DNA from: JACCTU01 sp963809175
Lineage (GTDB): Bacteria > Actinomycetota > Thermoleophilia > Gaiellales > Gaiellaceae
Reading direction: 5' to 3'
DNA length: 64,000 nucleotides
Assembly (NCBI GenBank): GCA_963809175.1
Contig: CAWEIK010000002.1
Coordinates: forward strand, 1-64,000
Below the pieces are notes generated by a model. That model had not been told where the DNA came from, searched no databases, and saw only the letters and a list, made by a program, of their open reading frames with translations. Position 1 is the stretch's first letter; each line of letters begins with the position of its first letter. Shown in pieces: positions 34,929 to 43,119 of the stretch. A program made the translations under genes and the position numbers.

Positions 34929-35886
34929 CTAGCCGGGTCGCGCGTCGGCGTCCCCTGGCCGACGAGCCGCAGCGGAACCAGCCGCCCGCTCCACGAACTC
35001 GCCATCCGCGTCGAGCTTGACCCTCAGGATCGCGCTGTACGCGCTGACGCCCGCCACGTTCAACGTCCGGTACCCGCTGACGTTGCCGAGACTGTGCGCG
35101 ATCAGGCGTCCGCGGTACCACTCCATGCCGCGCAGGACGTGCGGCCCGTGGCCGACGACGAGATCGGCGCCTGCGTCGACGACGGCGTGGCCGAAGGCGC
35201 GCGAGTTGCCGCGAGGCTCGCCGAGGTACGTCTCCGGCCCGCGAGGGACGCGAGCGTGCTTGGCCCCTTCGGCGCCGATGTGCATCGTGACGACCACGAG
35301 GTCCGCGCGGCGCGCCGCCGCGCTCACGAGCGCGCGGACCTTCTTCAGGTCGAGCAGGTCGGAAGCCCACGGGTACGGAGCAAAGCCGAGCACCGCGACG
35401 CGTAACCCGCGCACCTTCAGGACCGTGATCTGGTCCGGTCTGCCGGTCGAGCGGAGCCCGGCGCGCGCCAACGCCAGGACCGTCCATGCGTGTCCGACCT
35501 CGCCGTAGTCGTTGGTGTGATTGTTGGCGAGGTTGAGAATCGTGAACCCGACGTCACGCAGGCCACGCGCGTACGCCACCGGTGCGCCAAAGGCGAAGCA
35601 GTCGGACGACGCAGCGTTGCACTTCGCGGGCAGACGAGCGGCGACGTTCGGATCGACGAGCACCGTCTCGAGGTTGCCGAGCGAGACCGGCGCCCGCAGG
35701 TCGCGGGCAATGCGTCCGAGGAGCTGCTTCGATCCTCCGGGCGGGTATTGGCCTGTTCGCCCGAGCGTGATGTCGCCCACTGCCGCGATGTCGAGCTCGC
35801 TCGCAGGGCATCGCACCGACTGCTACCGGCGTGCTCGCGGGCAGCAGCGCGAACGCGACCGCACCGATCGTGAGCCAGCGTCGCAA
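34929..35886 (-). CDS. CapA-family protein, secreted (+1 frameshift near 35816)
   Basis: The core (35816 to 34929) matches the CapA/PgsA poly-gamma-glutamate metallophosphatase-like family: VGDITLGRTGQYPPGG, VSLGNLETVL, TILNLANNHTNDYGEVGHAW, VTMHIGAE, VGHGPHVLRGMEWY and LIAHSLGN. A signal peptide, LRRWLTIGAVAFALLPAST, lies immediately upstream in the neighbouring frame; one extra base near 35816 separates it. The start is then TTG 35886, preceded by GGAG. Repaired length is about 318 residues. CapA proteins support capsular poly-gamma-glutamate, but no pgsBC genes are present, so the function may be different. Confidence 0.82.
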
Positions 35887-35896
35887 CGAACTCCGT

Positions 35897-36139
35897 CTAC
35901 TGCTCGTAGCCCTCAACGGTCTCCGGCCGCCGAACCGTGGCAACGCTCGGATCGAGACCGGACTCGCGAAGCGCGCGTCGCTGACGCAGCAGGTCCCAGC
36001 ACTGGTCGAGGGAAACCCTGACGCTCTCGAGCCGTCGTCGCTCCGCGTCGCCGGCGTTTCCTGCCGACTCCTGCTGCCAGAGCTCGTGCTCTTCGGCCAC
36101 CAGCTTCTCGATCTCCTCGTGGATCTGCTCGTCGGCCAC
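35897..36139 (-). CDS. DUF2630 family small protein
   Basis: An 80-residue, charged helical protein matching DUF2630: EIEKLVAEEHELWQQESAG, then RRRLESVRVSLDQCWDLLRQ, RRALRESGLDPS and the end ETVEGYEQ. The GTG at 36139, preceded by AGGAG in the 36140s, gives the family-typical length; longer frames run into the terminator upstream. Function unknown; common in actinobacteria. Confidence 0.9.
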   Translation of the reverse strand: MADEQIHEEIEKLVAEEHELWQQESAGNAGDAERRRLESVRVSLDQCWDLLRQRRALRESGLDPSVATVRRPETVEGYEQ

Positions 36140-36201
36140 GGCGTCTCCTTTCGTCCTGGACGAAGCGCCGAGCGTAGCTCCTGAACCTCGCCCGAGAAAG
36201 A

Positions 36202-36229
36202 CCGAAGGCCCCGTTTCCGGGGCCTTCGG
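36202..36229 (-). terminator. Intrinsic terminator, 11-bp stem
   Basis: Stem arms CCGAAGGCCCC and GGGGCCTTCGG with a GTTTCC loop. On the minus strand it follows the ABM-like gene stop by about 20 bases and is followed by TCTTTCTC, fitting rho-independent termination of that gene. Confidence 0.75.
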
Positions 36230-36251
36230 GTGGTGCTGCGAGACTCGTGAA

Positions 36252-36560
36252 TTAGACGGTGACGCCGTTCCGGTGCGACAGAACCTTGCCGGTCGTGATC
36301 TTCGGCGGGTTCGGGAACGTGGTCTCGAGCTTCTCGTCACGAATCCAGGTCGAGGCGACCTTGGTGGACTCGTCGACCTGCTCGGAGGTCTCGAAGATCC
36401 CGAGCGAGCTGATGACGCCGTTGCCGGCCTCGATCATGTAGTAGCCCTTGAAGCCGTCGAGCTTGCTCAGCTTCGGGACGAGCGTCTCGTTGACCTTGGT
36501 GGTCAGCTCGACGATGCGATTCTGGTCCACACCGTCGTAGCGGCGAATGGTCGCGAACAT
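36252..36560 (-). CDS. Small ABM-like (ferredoxin-fold) protein
   Basis: A 102-residue protein starting MFATIRRYDGVDQNRIVELT with a beta-alpha-beta-beta layout and central GFKGYYMIEAGNGVISSLGI and FETSEQVDESTKVASTWI. This pattern resembles antibiotic-biosynthesis-monooxygenase/stress-responsive dimeric alpha-beta barrels. No catalytic residues can be assigned. It has its own terminator (36202-36229) and appears monocistronic. Confidence 0.85.
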   Translation of the reverse strand: MFATIRRYDGVDQNRIVELTTKVNETLVPKLSKLDGFKGYYMIEAGNGVISSLGIFETSEQVDESTKVASTWIRDEKLETTFPNPPKITTGKVLSHRNGVTV

Positions 36561-36896
36561 GTGATGCTCCTTCGGTTCATGTCACAGGGCAGGGAATCCG
36601 AACGGACTCCTGCTTGCGCTCAGGCCAGGCGTGACAGACGAAGAGGATGGTGCAGAAAGCCTCGGCGGCTACAACAACAATCAGCCAAACGCGCTGTAGA
36701 CCAACCTAGCACCGATGTCCGCGACCTGTGCCCCGGCGCGGGACATCGGGGGCGAATCGGGCCGCAACCGCCGCCGCAGAGTCATTGTGGACTTTTGTGG
36801 AGTTTGCTACAATTTCCGCTCTTAGCGAGCAGACGCACCAGGCTAAAAAACTCCTCTGCGCCCGTTCTCGTTGCCCCGCTCCGTAACGGAAGGCAC
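36561..36896. other. 336-base intergenic region
   Basis: No convincing gene. It contains the ABM gene leader (GGAGC near 36566), an imperfect hairpin around 36712-36752 (arms CCGATGTCC and GGGACATCGG), a promoter-like TTGTGG-N17-TACAAT at 36785-36813, and an unusually AT-rich stretch near 36840. Confidence 0.6.
36785..36813 (+). promoter_or_regulatory. Sigma-70-like promoter for the second signalling island
   Basis: TTGTGG (36785-36790) and TACAAT (36808-36813) are separated by exactly 17 bases, 84 bases before the start at 36897. The local AT content is well above the surroundings. Confidence 0.5.
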
Positions 36897-37562
36897 GTGT
36901 TGGACGGGATCCATCACCTCCGCGTCTTGATCGCGAATCAGCGATCAGATCGGCTCGAACTGCTCGCCGCGGTGGTGACCGGCCTCGGCCACGAGGTGAT
37001 TGCACGCGAGATCCATGTCAAGGACGTCGCTGCGGTCACGGCACGAGAGCGTCCCGACGTGGCTCTCGTCGGGCTCGGCGAGAGCGCGGAGCACGCGCTC
37101 CAGCAGATCTCCGAGATCGTTGCCGAGGCGTTCTGCCCGGTGATCGCGCTGCTCGACACGTACGACGGGGTCTGGGTCAACGAGGCCGCGGCACGTGGCG
37201 TCTTCGCCTACATCGTCGACAGCAGGCCGGAGGAGCTGCAGAGCGCGATCGACATCACGTTGCGTCGTTTCGCCGAGTTCCAGCACGTTCAGGGGGCGTT
37301 CGAACGCCGCTCGGCCGAAACGGCGCGCGAGGCAAGCCGCCAGGCCAAGCAGCAGCGTCACGTGCTCGAGCTCCACGACGGAGTCGTGCAGTCACTCTCG
37401 GTCGCGCACCTCGCGCTCGCACTCGACCGGCGCGACCAGTCACGCGAAGCACTCGAGGAGGCGCTCGAGAACGCCCGCGCCATCGTCAGCAGATCACTCG
37501 ACGAGCTACGACGACAAGGAGTGCCGCTCCAAGACCTGATCCGCGACTCGGCGCCGAGCTAG
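36897..37562 (+). CDS. NasT-like pseudo-receiver fused to a HisKA_3-like helix pair
   Basis: A 221-residue protein. Residues 8-130 resemble AmiR/NasT receivers: LRVLIANQRSDRLELLAAVV, VTARERPDVALVGLGESAEH (the phospho-acceptor Asp is replaced by Gly), CPVIALLD and GVFAYIVDSRPEELQSAID. In place of the expected ANTAR RNA-binding helices, residues 155-215 carry KQQRHVLELHDGVVQSLSVA, an H-box like those of NarX-type kinases, with no ATPase domain. GTG 36897 (or TTG 36900) follows GGAAGG. It may be a phosphotransfer adaptor. The receiver gene follows after one base. Confidence 0.8.
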   Translation: MLDGIHHLRVLIANQRSDRLELLAAVVTGLGHEVIAREIHVKDVAAVTARERPDVALVGLGESAEHALQQISEIVAEAFCPVIALLDTYDGVWVNEAAARGVFAYIVDSRPEELQSAIDITLRRFAEFQHVQGAFERRSAETAREASRQAKQQRHVLELHDGVVQSLSVAHLALALDRRDQSREALEEALENARAIVSRSLDELRRQGVPLQDLIRDSAPS

Positions 37563-37563
37563 C

Positions 37564-37998
37564 TTGAGCAACGGGGTTCCCACGTACGGCGACGCCGCAG
37601 CGGGTGTGCTCATCTGCGACGACAACGACGAGATGCGCGTGCTGCTCGGCGCGATCATTCGGGCGAGCCCCAAGCTGCGGGTGATCGGCGAAGCGTCGAA
37701 CGGGAATGATGCCGTCGTCGAGGCAACGCGGCTCCAGCCGGACGTCATCCTGCTCGATCTCGCGATGCCGATCCGTAGCGGACTCGAGGCTCTCCCCGAG
37801 CTGCGCCAGGCGGCGCCCGCCGCTCGGGTCGTCGTCTACTCCGGTTTCGCCGGCGGGATCGTCGCCGACGAGGTGATCGCGCTCGGCGCCGCGGGGTACC
37901 TCGAGAAGGGCGCACACCCCGACACGATCGTCGCGACCATCGAGCAGTCGCTGGTCAGCCCCAACGCAGTGGCCCCGAGCCCGATCGCAGCCGAGTGA
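37564..37998 (+). CDS. Stand-alone receiver-domain response regulator
   Basis: A 144-residue protein with one receiver domain: acidic pair in ICDDNDEMRV, Asp in VILLDLAMPIRSG, VVYSGF and Lys in GYLEKGAHPD. It lacks any output domain; a short tail follows. TTG start at 37564. The stop overlaps the GTG of the hybrid kinase at 37995, and the chimeric gene precedes it by one base, so the three form a single operon and probably a phosphorelay. Confidence 0.9.
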   Translation: MSNGVPTYGDAAAGVLICDDNDEMRVLLGAIIRASPKLRVIGEASNGNDAVVEATRLQPDVILLDLAMPIRSGLEALPELRQAAPAARVVVYSGFAGGIVADEVIALGAAGYLEKGAHPDTIVATIEQSLVSPNAVAPSPIAAE

Positions 37999-40352
37999 AG
38001 TTGCTCGGCGCCGCCCGTGACCTGCTCGCGGGCGCAGTTGGCCGCCGAGCCGCCGAGGAGGACGCCGAGTCGACGCACCGCGCGCTCGCGGCGGTGATCG
38101 AAGGAACGACCGATTACGTCTTCGTCAAGGACCTCGACGGCCGGATCATCGCGGTCAACGAGAGTGGAGCGAAGGCGCTCGGCCGGTCGCGGGAGCAGTT
38201 GGTCGGACACACGATCCAGGAGGTGTCGCCGGGTCCCCTGGCGGACGCGATGGCCGAGACCGACCGGCTGATCCTCGAACGCGGAACAACCGAGACGTTC
38301 GAGGAGTCCGGGCCGCTCGGCGACGAGACGCGGGTCTTCCTCGCGACCAAGGGTCCGTACCGCACCCGCGACGGCACCCAACTCGGCACCTTCGAGATCG
38401 CGCACGACATCACTCATCGCAAGGCGCGTGAGCTTGAGGTCGTCCGAAGCGAGGAACGACTCCGGCTGGCGCAGGAGGGCGCGCGGATGGGGACCTGGGA
38501 CGTCGACCTCGTCACCGGCGTGACTGCCTGGTCGAGCGGCCTCCGAATGCTGTACGGCGTCGACGAGGAGCATCCAGCCGGCTTCGAGCAGTTCGCGGCG
38601 CTCATCCACCCTGAGGACCGTGATCGGGTCCGGAAGACGGTGACCGACGCGTCCCAGCGTGGGGTCGACTTCGAGTTCGAGTGCAGGATCGTGCGGCCGG
38701 ACGGCGAGCTGCGCTGGCTCCTCGCGCGCTCGACTGCCCGTCGAGACGAGAGCGGCCACCTGGCGCGCATACTTGGCGTCTCGATCGACATCACCGAGCG
38801 CAAGATCGCCGAAGAGGAGCTGGTTCGAAGCGAGGAGACCCTGCGGCTCGCGCAGGCGGCCGGGGGGCTCGGAGCGTGGGGCTGGAACGTGGAAACCGAC
38901 GAGGTGCGCTGGACCCCCGGCATGTACGAGATCGCCGGCCTCGATCCGCTGTCGTACGAGCCGACCCTGAAGTCGTCATCCGATCACATCCACCCGGATG
39001 ACCGGGCCGCCTTGAACGCGGAGATCCGCCGCGTCATCGCTTCCGGCGAGTCCGCCTACGATTCCTTCTTCCGCGTCGTGCGGCCCTCGGGCGAAATCCG
39101 CCGGGTGATGAGCCGCGGCACGGTCTTCCGAAGCGCGAACGGCACCCCGACCCAGATGATCGGCGTCACACTCGACGAGACCGACCGCAGGTCGGCCGAG
39201 GGCGAGCGTGCGCAACTCGAGAGCCGGCTGCGCCAGGCGGAGAAGCTCGAGGCGCTCGGCCAACTCGCGGGCGGCGTCGCACACGACTTCAACAACCTGC
39301 TCGTCGCGATCCGCGGCTACGGCGAGCTCGCGCTCGGCAAGCTCCAACGCGGCGAAGAGGGCGTGCCGGAGTACGTCGAGGCCGTGCTCACGGCCGCCGA
39401 CCGCGCCGCGGGCCTGACGAAGCAGCTGCTCGCGTTCGGCCGCAGGCAGGTGCTCAACCCGGAAGTGGTCGACCTGAACGAGATCGTCCGCGAGACGGAC
39501 GGGCTCCTGAAGCAGCTGCTCGGCGACGACGTCGAGCTCCTGACGACCTTCGCGAAGGAGCCGGTGCTGGTCGAGGTCGATCGCGGGATGCTCGAGCAGG
39601 TCATCACGAATCTCGCGCTCAACGCACGGGACGCCATGCCCGACGGCGGCCTGGTGAGGATTCAGGTCGCGACCGGGAACATCGAGCTCGGTGACGGAGA
39701 CAGCCCGTCCCACGCAGTGTTGAGCGTCGCCGACGAAGGCTCGGGCATCGACGCGGCGGTCGCGTCGCACATCTTCGAGCCGTTCTTCACGACGAAGGGT
39801 GACGAGGGCACCGGTCTCGGCCTCCCGACCGTGCACGGCATCGTCGCGCAGAGCGGCGGCCAGATCGTCCTCGACACCGCCGTCGGACGCGGCTCGACCT
39901 TCAGCGTGTACCTGCCACTGTCCCTGGACGAACTGTCCTCCCCACGCGCGCCGCGTTCGATCGCCGGCGGTGTCGGAACCGAGACGATTCTGCTCGTCGA
40001 GGACGACCCCTCGGTCCGATCGATCGTGTCGAAGATGCTGTCCACGCGCGGGTACGACATCGCCGGCGCCTCGGACGGTGAAGAGGCGATCATCCGCTTC
40101 GAGCAACGTGAGTCTCCGATCCAGCTCGTGCTCAGCGACATGGTCATGCTCGGGCTCGACGGTCGTCAGACGATCGACCGCATCCGCGAGATCGAACCGA
40201 CCACCAGGGTGCTCTACATGTCCGGCTACACCGATGCCGCCGTCATCCGAAGCTCCGAGCTCGGACCCGGCACGGGCTTCATCCAGAAGCCGTTCAGCGG
40301 TGACGAGCTCGCGGTCCGCGTCCGCGAGGTGCTCGACGGCGCCGCGCCCTAG
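37995..40352 (+). CDS. Multi-PAS hybrid histidine kinase with C-terminal receiver
   Basis: A 785-residue cytoplasmic kinase, intact. Three PAS/PAC domains lie at about residues 25-145 (ends IAHDITHRKAREL), 150-275 (ends VSIDITERKIAEE) and 280-400. HisKA follows with LAGGVAHDFNNLLVAIRGYG near 430, HATPase_c with NLALNARDAMPDGG, DEGSGIDAA and GTGLGLPTVHG, and a receiver near 665-785 with LLVEDDPSVRS and Asp in LVLSDMVMLGLDG. It parallels the kinase at 11341 domain by domain, indicating duplication. The GTG start overlaps the upstream receiver stop. Confidence 0.94.
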   Translation: MKLLGAARDLLAGAVGRRAAEEDAESTHRALAAVIEGTTDYVFVKDLDGRIIAVNESGAKALGRSREQLVGHTIQEVSPGPLADAMAETDRLILERGTTETFEESGPLGDETRVFLATKGPYRTRDGTQLGTFEIAHDITHRKARELEVVRSEERLRLAQEGARMGTWDVDLVTGVTAWSSGLRMLYGVDEEHPAGFEQFAALIHPEDRDRVRKTVTDASQRGVDFEFECRIVRPDGELRWLLARSTARRDESGHLARILGVSIDITERKIAEEELVRSEETLRLAQAAGGLGAWGWNVETDEVRWTPGMYEIAGLDPLSYEPTLKSSSDHIHPDDRAALNAEIRRVIASGESAYDSFFRVVRPSGEIRRVMSRGTVFRSANGTPTQMIGVTLDETDRRSAEGERAQLESRLRQAEKLEALGQLAGGVAHDFNNLLVAIRGYGELALGKLQRGEEGVPEYVEAVLTAADRAAGLTKQLLAFGRRQVLNPEVVDLNEIVRETDGLLKQLLGDDVELLTTFAKEPVLVEVDRGMLEQVITNLALNARDAMPDGGLVRIQVATGNIELGDGDSPSHAVLSVADEGSGIDAAVASHIFEPFFTTKGDEGTGLGLPTVHGIVAQSGGQIVLDTAVGRGSTFSVYLPLSLDELSSPRAPRSIAGGVGTETILLVEDDPSVRSIVSKMLSTRGYDIAGASDGEEAIIRFEQRESPIQLVLSDMVMLGLDGRQTIDRIREIEPTTRVLYMSGYTDAAVIRSSELGPGTGFIQKPFSGDELAVRVREVLDGAAP

Positions 40353-40732
40353 CCGTCGTCGAGAACTTCTCGGACCTTGCCCACGAGGTCGTCGACCGCG
40401 AACGGCTTCTGGAGGAAGGCGACTCCGTCCTCGCGCAGCCCGCGCCGGGCCGTCACGCTGCCGTAGCCGGAGACGAAGATCACCTTCAGCTCCGGGGAGT
40501 GTTCCGCGATCGCGACTGCGAGCTCGTAGCCGTCGAGCTTCGGCATCACGAGGTCGGTGATCAGGAGGTCGAACGCCCCACCGGTCGTGGCGAGGTCGAG
40601 CGCGTCCTCGGGGTCGCCGGTGCTGGTCACCGTGTACCCCTGAGCCTCGAGCATCTCCGTCAGCACCTGCCGGACGACCGGCTCGTCTTCGACCAGGAGC
40701 ACGCTCAGTGGAGGTTTCGAGGGCTTGGCCAA
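40349..40732 (-). CDS. CheY-like single receiver
   Basis: A 127-residue receiver: VLLVEDEPVVRQVL, Asp in LLITDLVMPKLDG, VIFVSGYGS and Lys in FLQKPFAVDDL. It is most similar to the C-terminal receivers of hybrid kinases in this window, so it may have arisen by duplication of such a domain. It converges on the hybrid kinase with a 4-base overlap and is divergent from the TetR gene; the TetR inverted repeat lies between, so both may be controlled together. Confidence 0.92.
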   Translation of the reverse strand: MAKPSKPPLSVLLVEDEPVVRQVLTEMLEAQGYTVTSTGDPEDALDLATTGGAFDLLITDLVMPKLDGYELAVAIAEHSPELKVIFVSGYGSVTARRGLREDGVAFLQKPFAVDDLVGKVREVLDDG

Positions 40733-40750
40733 GAGGGATCAGGTGGTGCT

Positions 40751-40787
40751 ACAGAACGGTTCGCGGCCGCGATACAGACCGTTCTGT
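40751..40787. promoter_or_regulatory. Perfect 10-bp inverted repeat ACAGAACGGT..ACCGTTCTGT (TetR operator)
   Basis: Arms at 40751-40760 and 40778-40787. The right arm also sits in ACAGACCGTTCTGT, itself palindromic in 12 of 14 positions. It lies between the divergent CheY-like and TetR genes, the expected place for autoregulation. Confidence 0.65.
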
Positions 40788-40817
40788 ACTCTAGCTACTC
40801 AAGCCGGAGGCACGCGC

Positions 40818-41487
40818 ATGGCCCGCAAACGCAGGACGCCTGATCGGGGCGCCGCCCCGACCCCGTGGCTGGACGTCGGCCTGGCCGGGGCCGACACGCG
40901 GGAGCAGATTCTCCGGACCGCCTACGCCCTGTACTGGCGTCACGGCATCGGTGCAGTCGGCATCGACCGGATCGTCTCGGAGGCCGGCGTCGCGAAGACG
41001 AGCCTCTACCGGCACTTCGGTTCCAAGGAAGGGCTCGTCGTCGCGGTGATCGAGCGCCACACCGAGCGTGTGGACGCGAGACTGGCTCCAGACAGAGATC
41101 ACGCGGCGCGGCAAGACGGCCGACGAACAACTGCGCGCGATCTTCGACGTCCTCGACGACTGGTTTCACCAGGAGCCCTTCGAGGGCTGCCTCTTCATCA
41201 ACACGCTGACCGAGTCGCATCACCAGCCTGCGCCGGTGCGCGACGCCGCAGTCGCGGCGCTCGCCGAGATCCGAGCAGTCGTCGCAGAGGTGGCGGCCGC
41301 GGCCGGCGTTCGCGACCCGGCGGACTTCGCGCGCCGGCTTCAGATGCTGATGTCGGGCTCGATCACGGCCGCGTTGCAGGGTGACATCGACGCCGCGAAG
41401 CGCGCTCGCAGCGTCGCGGAACTGCTCTTCGCGCAAGAAATTCCCGCGCGGGCTACCGGCGATAGCCCCGCACGTAGTCGACCGTGA
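40818..41487 (+). CDS. TetR/AcrR-family regulator (+1 frameshift near 41076)
   Basis: The N-terminal HTH reads REQILRTAYALYWRHGIGAV, IVSEAGVAKTSLYRHFGSKE and GLVVAVIERH, typical TetR. The ligand domain continues one base out of frame as RDWLQTEITRRGKTADEQL, FEGCLFINTLTESHH and DFARRLQMLMSGSITAALQG; one extra base near 41076 explains it. Repaired length is about 222 residues. GGAGG at 40806-40810 sets the ATG. A perfect inverted repeat lies upstream. The 3' end overlaps the convergent GH16 gene by 35 bases. Ligand unknown. Confidence 0.88.
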
Positions 41488-42230
41488 ACTCCTTGGGGTA
41501 GACGCCTGCGTTCGGCTCGGACGCCGTCTCCGGCGGGAACTCGTAGATGCCGAGCATGAGCTGCATCGGATAGGACGGCGACTGCTCGACGGTCTTGATC
41601 ACCTCGCCGTCGACGGTGAAGGCAACGTGCTCCGGCGTCCACTCGGCCGCGTAGACGTGGAACTCGCGAGCGTCGATGGCCACCGTCTCGGTGGAGAACC
41701 CGTCGACGATCTCCGGGTCGGCGAACGGGCGGACGCCCATGCCGATCGCGGCGTGATCCGGGCCGACGTCGCGTCCGAAGATCTCGCAGACGCAGATCTC
41801 CGCGGACCGGTGCGGCTCGTCCTCGTAGCCGATCATCCAGAGGGCGACCATGTTGCGCGGGTCGTCGATCGCCTTCGCCCGCAGCTCGATCAGACCGTAC
41901 TGCGGCGTGTAGAGCCGGACGTTCTGCTGAGCCTCGCGAACGACGGCGTCGGGGTTGAAGCGTTGCTGACCGATCGTGCTGCCGACCGGGCCGGCGAACA
42001 TGCCCGTCTGCAGCGAGGACACCTTGACCGCGCCGTCGTACTCGGGACACCAGGACGGTTGGTCGGCCTCGATCAACAGCCGCAGGCAGCCACCGCCGAT
42101 CGTGAAACCGCGCGGCGGAGCGCTCCCGGCTGCTCCACTGCGAGAGGTAGTGCGGAATCCAGCGGCCTTCGTCGAGCGAGTTGCCGTCGAACGTGTCTTC
42201 GAACTCGAGCTCGTATCCGGCTTTGCTCAT
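41453..42230 (-). CDS. Glycoside hydrolase family 16-like protein (+1 frameshift near 42109)
   Basis: A concanavalin-like glycosidase. The N terminus GYELEFEDTFDGNSLDEGRW with YLSQWSSRERSAARF is followed one base out by TIGGGCLRLLIEADQPSWCP, LQTGMFAGPVGS and LIELRAKAIDDPRNMVALWM. The active-site strand reads AEICVCEIFGRD, where classical GH16 has ExDxxE; the two Glu remain but the middle Asp is Cys. Then FHVYAAEWTPEHVAFTVDGE follows. Repaired length is about 258 residues. No signal peptide, which is unusual for a polysaccharide hydrolase. ATG 42230; two GTGTCGGACAC sites lie just upstream. Confidence 0.8.
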
Positions 42231-42243
42231 GATCTGAACTTCC

Positions 42244-42261
42244 GTGTCGGACACCGGGTTA
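42244..42261. promoter_or_regulatory. GTGTCGGACACCGGGTTA operator-like site, copy 1
   Basis: Contains the palindrome GTGTC-G-GACAC. It lies 14 bases upstream of the GH16 ATG (minus strand). An almost identical copy occurs 66 bases further upstream. Likely control site for GH16. Confidence 0.55.
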
Positions 42262-42309
42262 TCGCGCGTGCGGAGGTCAAGGCCGGAAGTGTTGCAACTC
42301 GGACATTCG

Positions 42310-42327
42310 GTGTCGGACACCGCGTTA
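42310..42327. promoter_or_regulatory. GTGTCGGACACCGCGTTA operator-like site, copy 2
   Basis: Differs from copy 1 at one of 18 positions, in the same orientation. The pair flanks the probable promoter of GH16. Confidence 0.55.
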
Positions 42328-42417
42328 CGATCTGCTCGTCGACGGCCGACGGGGCTTCTGGCCCCCAAGGAAAGCCGAGAGGCCCTGTCTCCACTGAGCC
42401 GGATACGCTGGAGCGGG

Positions 42418-43119
42418 TTGAGTTCCGCGCTCCGCCTCGCTCTGGTCATCGCGGCGCTGCAAATCGCGCCCGCCGCGGGTGCGGCGCGCGTCACAGTGGC
42501 GCCGTCCTTTCCGGCCGCCGGCGAGCTGACGACGCTGCGCGCGGTCGTCCGGGCCGCGCCCGATCCGCACGCGACGATCGTCCGACGGCTGTCGCAGTTC
42601 CGGGCCGACTACCGCCCCCGCGTCGTGCTCGCCCTCGGCGTTCGCCGCTCGAACGACGGCGGTTCGTGGTATCGGCTCAGCCTGCCGGGTCGGCCGAACG
42701 GGCAGCGCGGGTGGGTGCATGCAGACGACGTCGACGTCCGACCGGTCGCGAACCGGATCACGATCTTCCGCGGCGCCCGCCGGCTCGAAGTGCGTCGAAG
42801 CTCCGACCGGCGGCTGCTCCTCTCGACACGCGTGGCCGTCGGAAAGCCTGGTGCCGAGACACCCGTCGGGCGTGACTTCTACGTGCAGTCGCGCTTCGCG
42901 CCGACGGATCCCTTCTACGGCGTGTTCGCGCTCGAGACGACCGCGTATGCGCCGATCAGCGATTGGCCGGGCGGCGGACTCGTCGGGATCCACGGAACGG
43001 ACGCACCGGAGCTGATCGGGCAGGCCGTCTCGCACGGTTGCGTCCGCCTGTCGAATGCGCAGGCGGCGAAGCTGCGCCGGCTCGCACCGCTCGGGACGCC
43101 GATCGACATCGTCGGCTAG
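42418..43119 (+). CDS. Secreted L,D-transpeptidase (YkuD)
   Basis: Cross-links or modifies peptidoglycan outside the membrane. A signal peptide SALRLALVIAALQIAPAAGA precedes an SH3-like region (YRLSLPGRPNGQRGWVHADD). The YkuD domain has VAVGKPGAETPVGRDFYVQ and the catalytic motif IHGTDAPELIG then SHGCVRLSN with the nucleophile Cys. TTG 42418, preceded by GGAGCGGG, is preferred to the longer frame from 42244, which would start inside an operator-like palindrome. From TTG it is 233 residues. It converges on the DUF11 gene with a 4-base overlap. Confidence 0.9.
   Translation: MSSALRLALVIAALQIAPAAGAARVTVAPSFPAAGELTTLRAVVRAAPDPHATIVRRLSQFRADYRPRVVLALGVRRSNDGGSWYRLSLPGRPNGQRGWVHADDVDVRPVANRITIFRGARRLEVRRSSDRRLLLSTRVAVGKPGAETPVGRDFYVQSRFAPTDPFYGVFALETTAYAPISDWPGGGLVGIHGTDAPELIGQAVSHGCVRLSNAQAAKLRRLAPLGTPIDIVG

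Noticed and set aside
34929..35886. A poly-gamma-glutamate capsule locus
   Set aside because: Only a CapA-like protein is present; no capB/capC (pgsB/pgsC) homologue lies nearby.
42244..42417. Start of the L,D-transpeptidase at GTG 42244
   Set aside because: The codon lies inside an operator-like palindrome and the added residues would precede a clear signal peptide beginning after TTG 42418.
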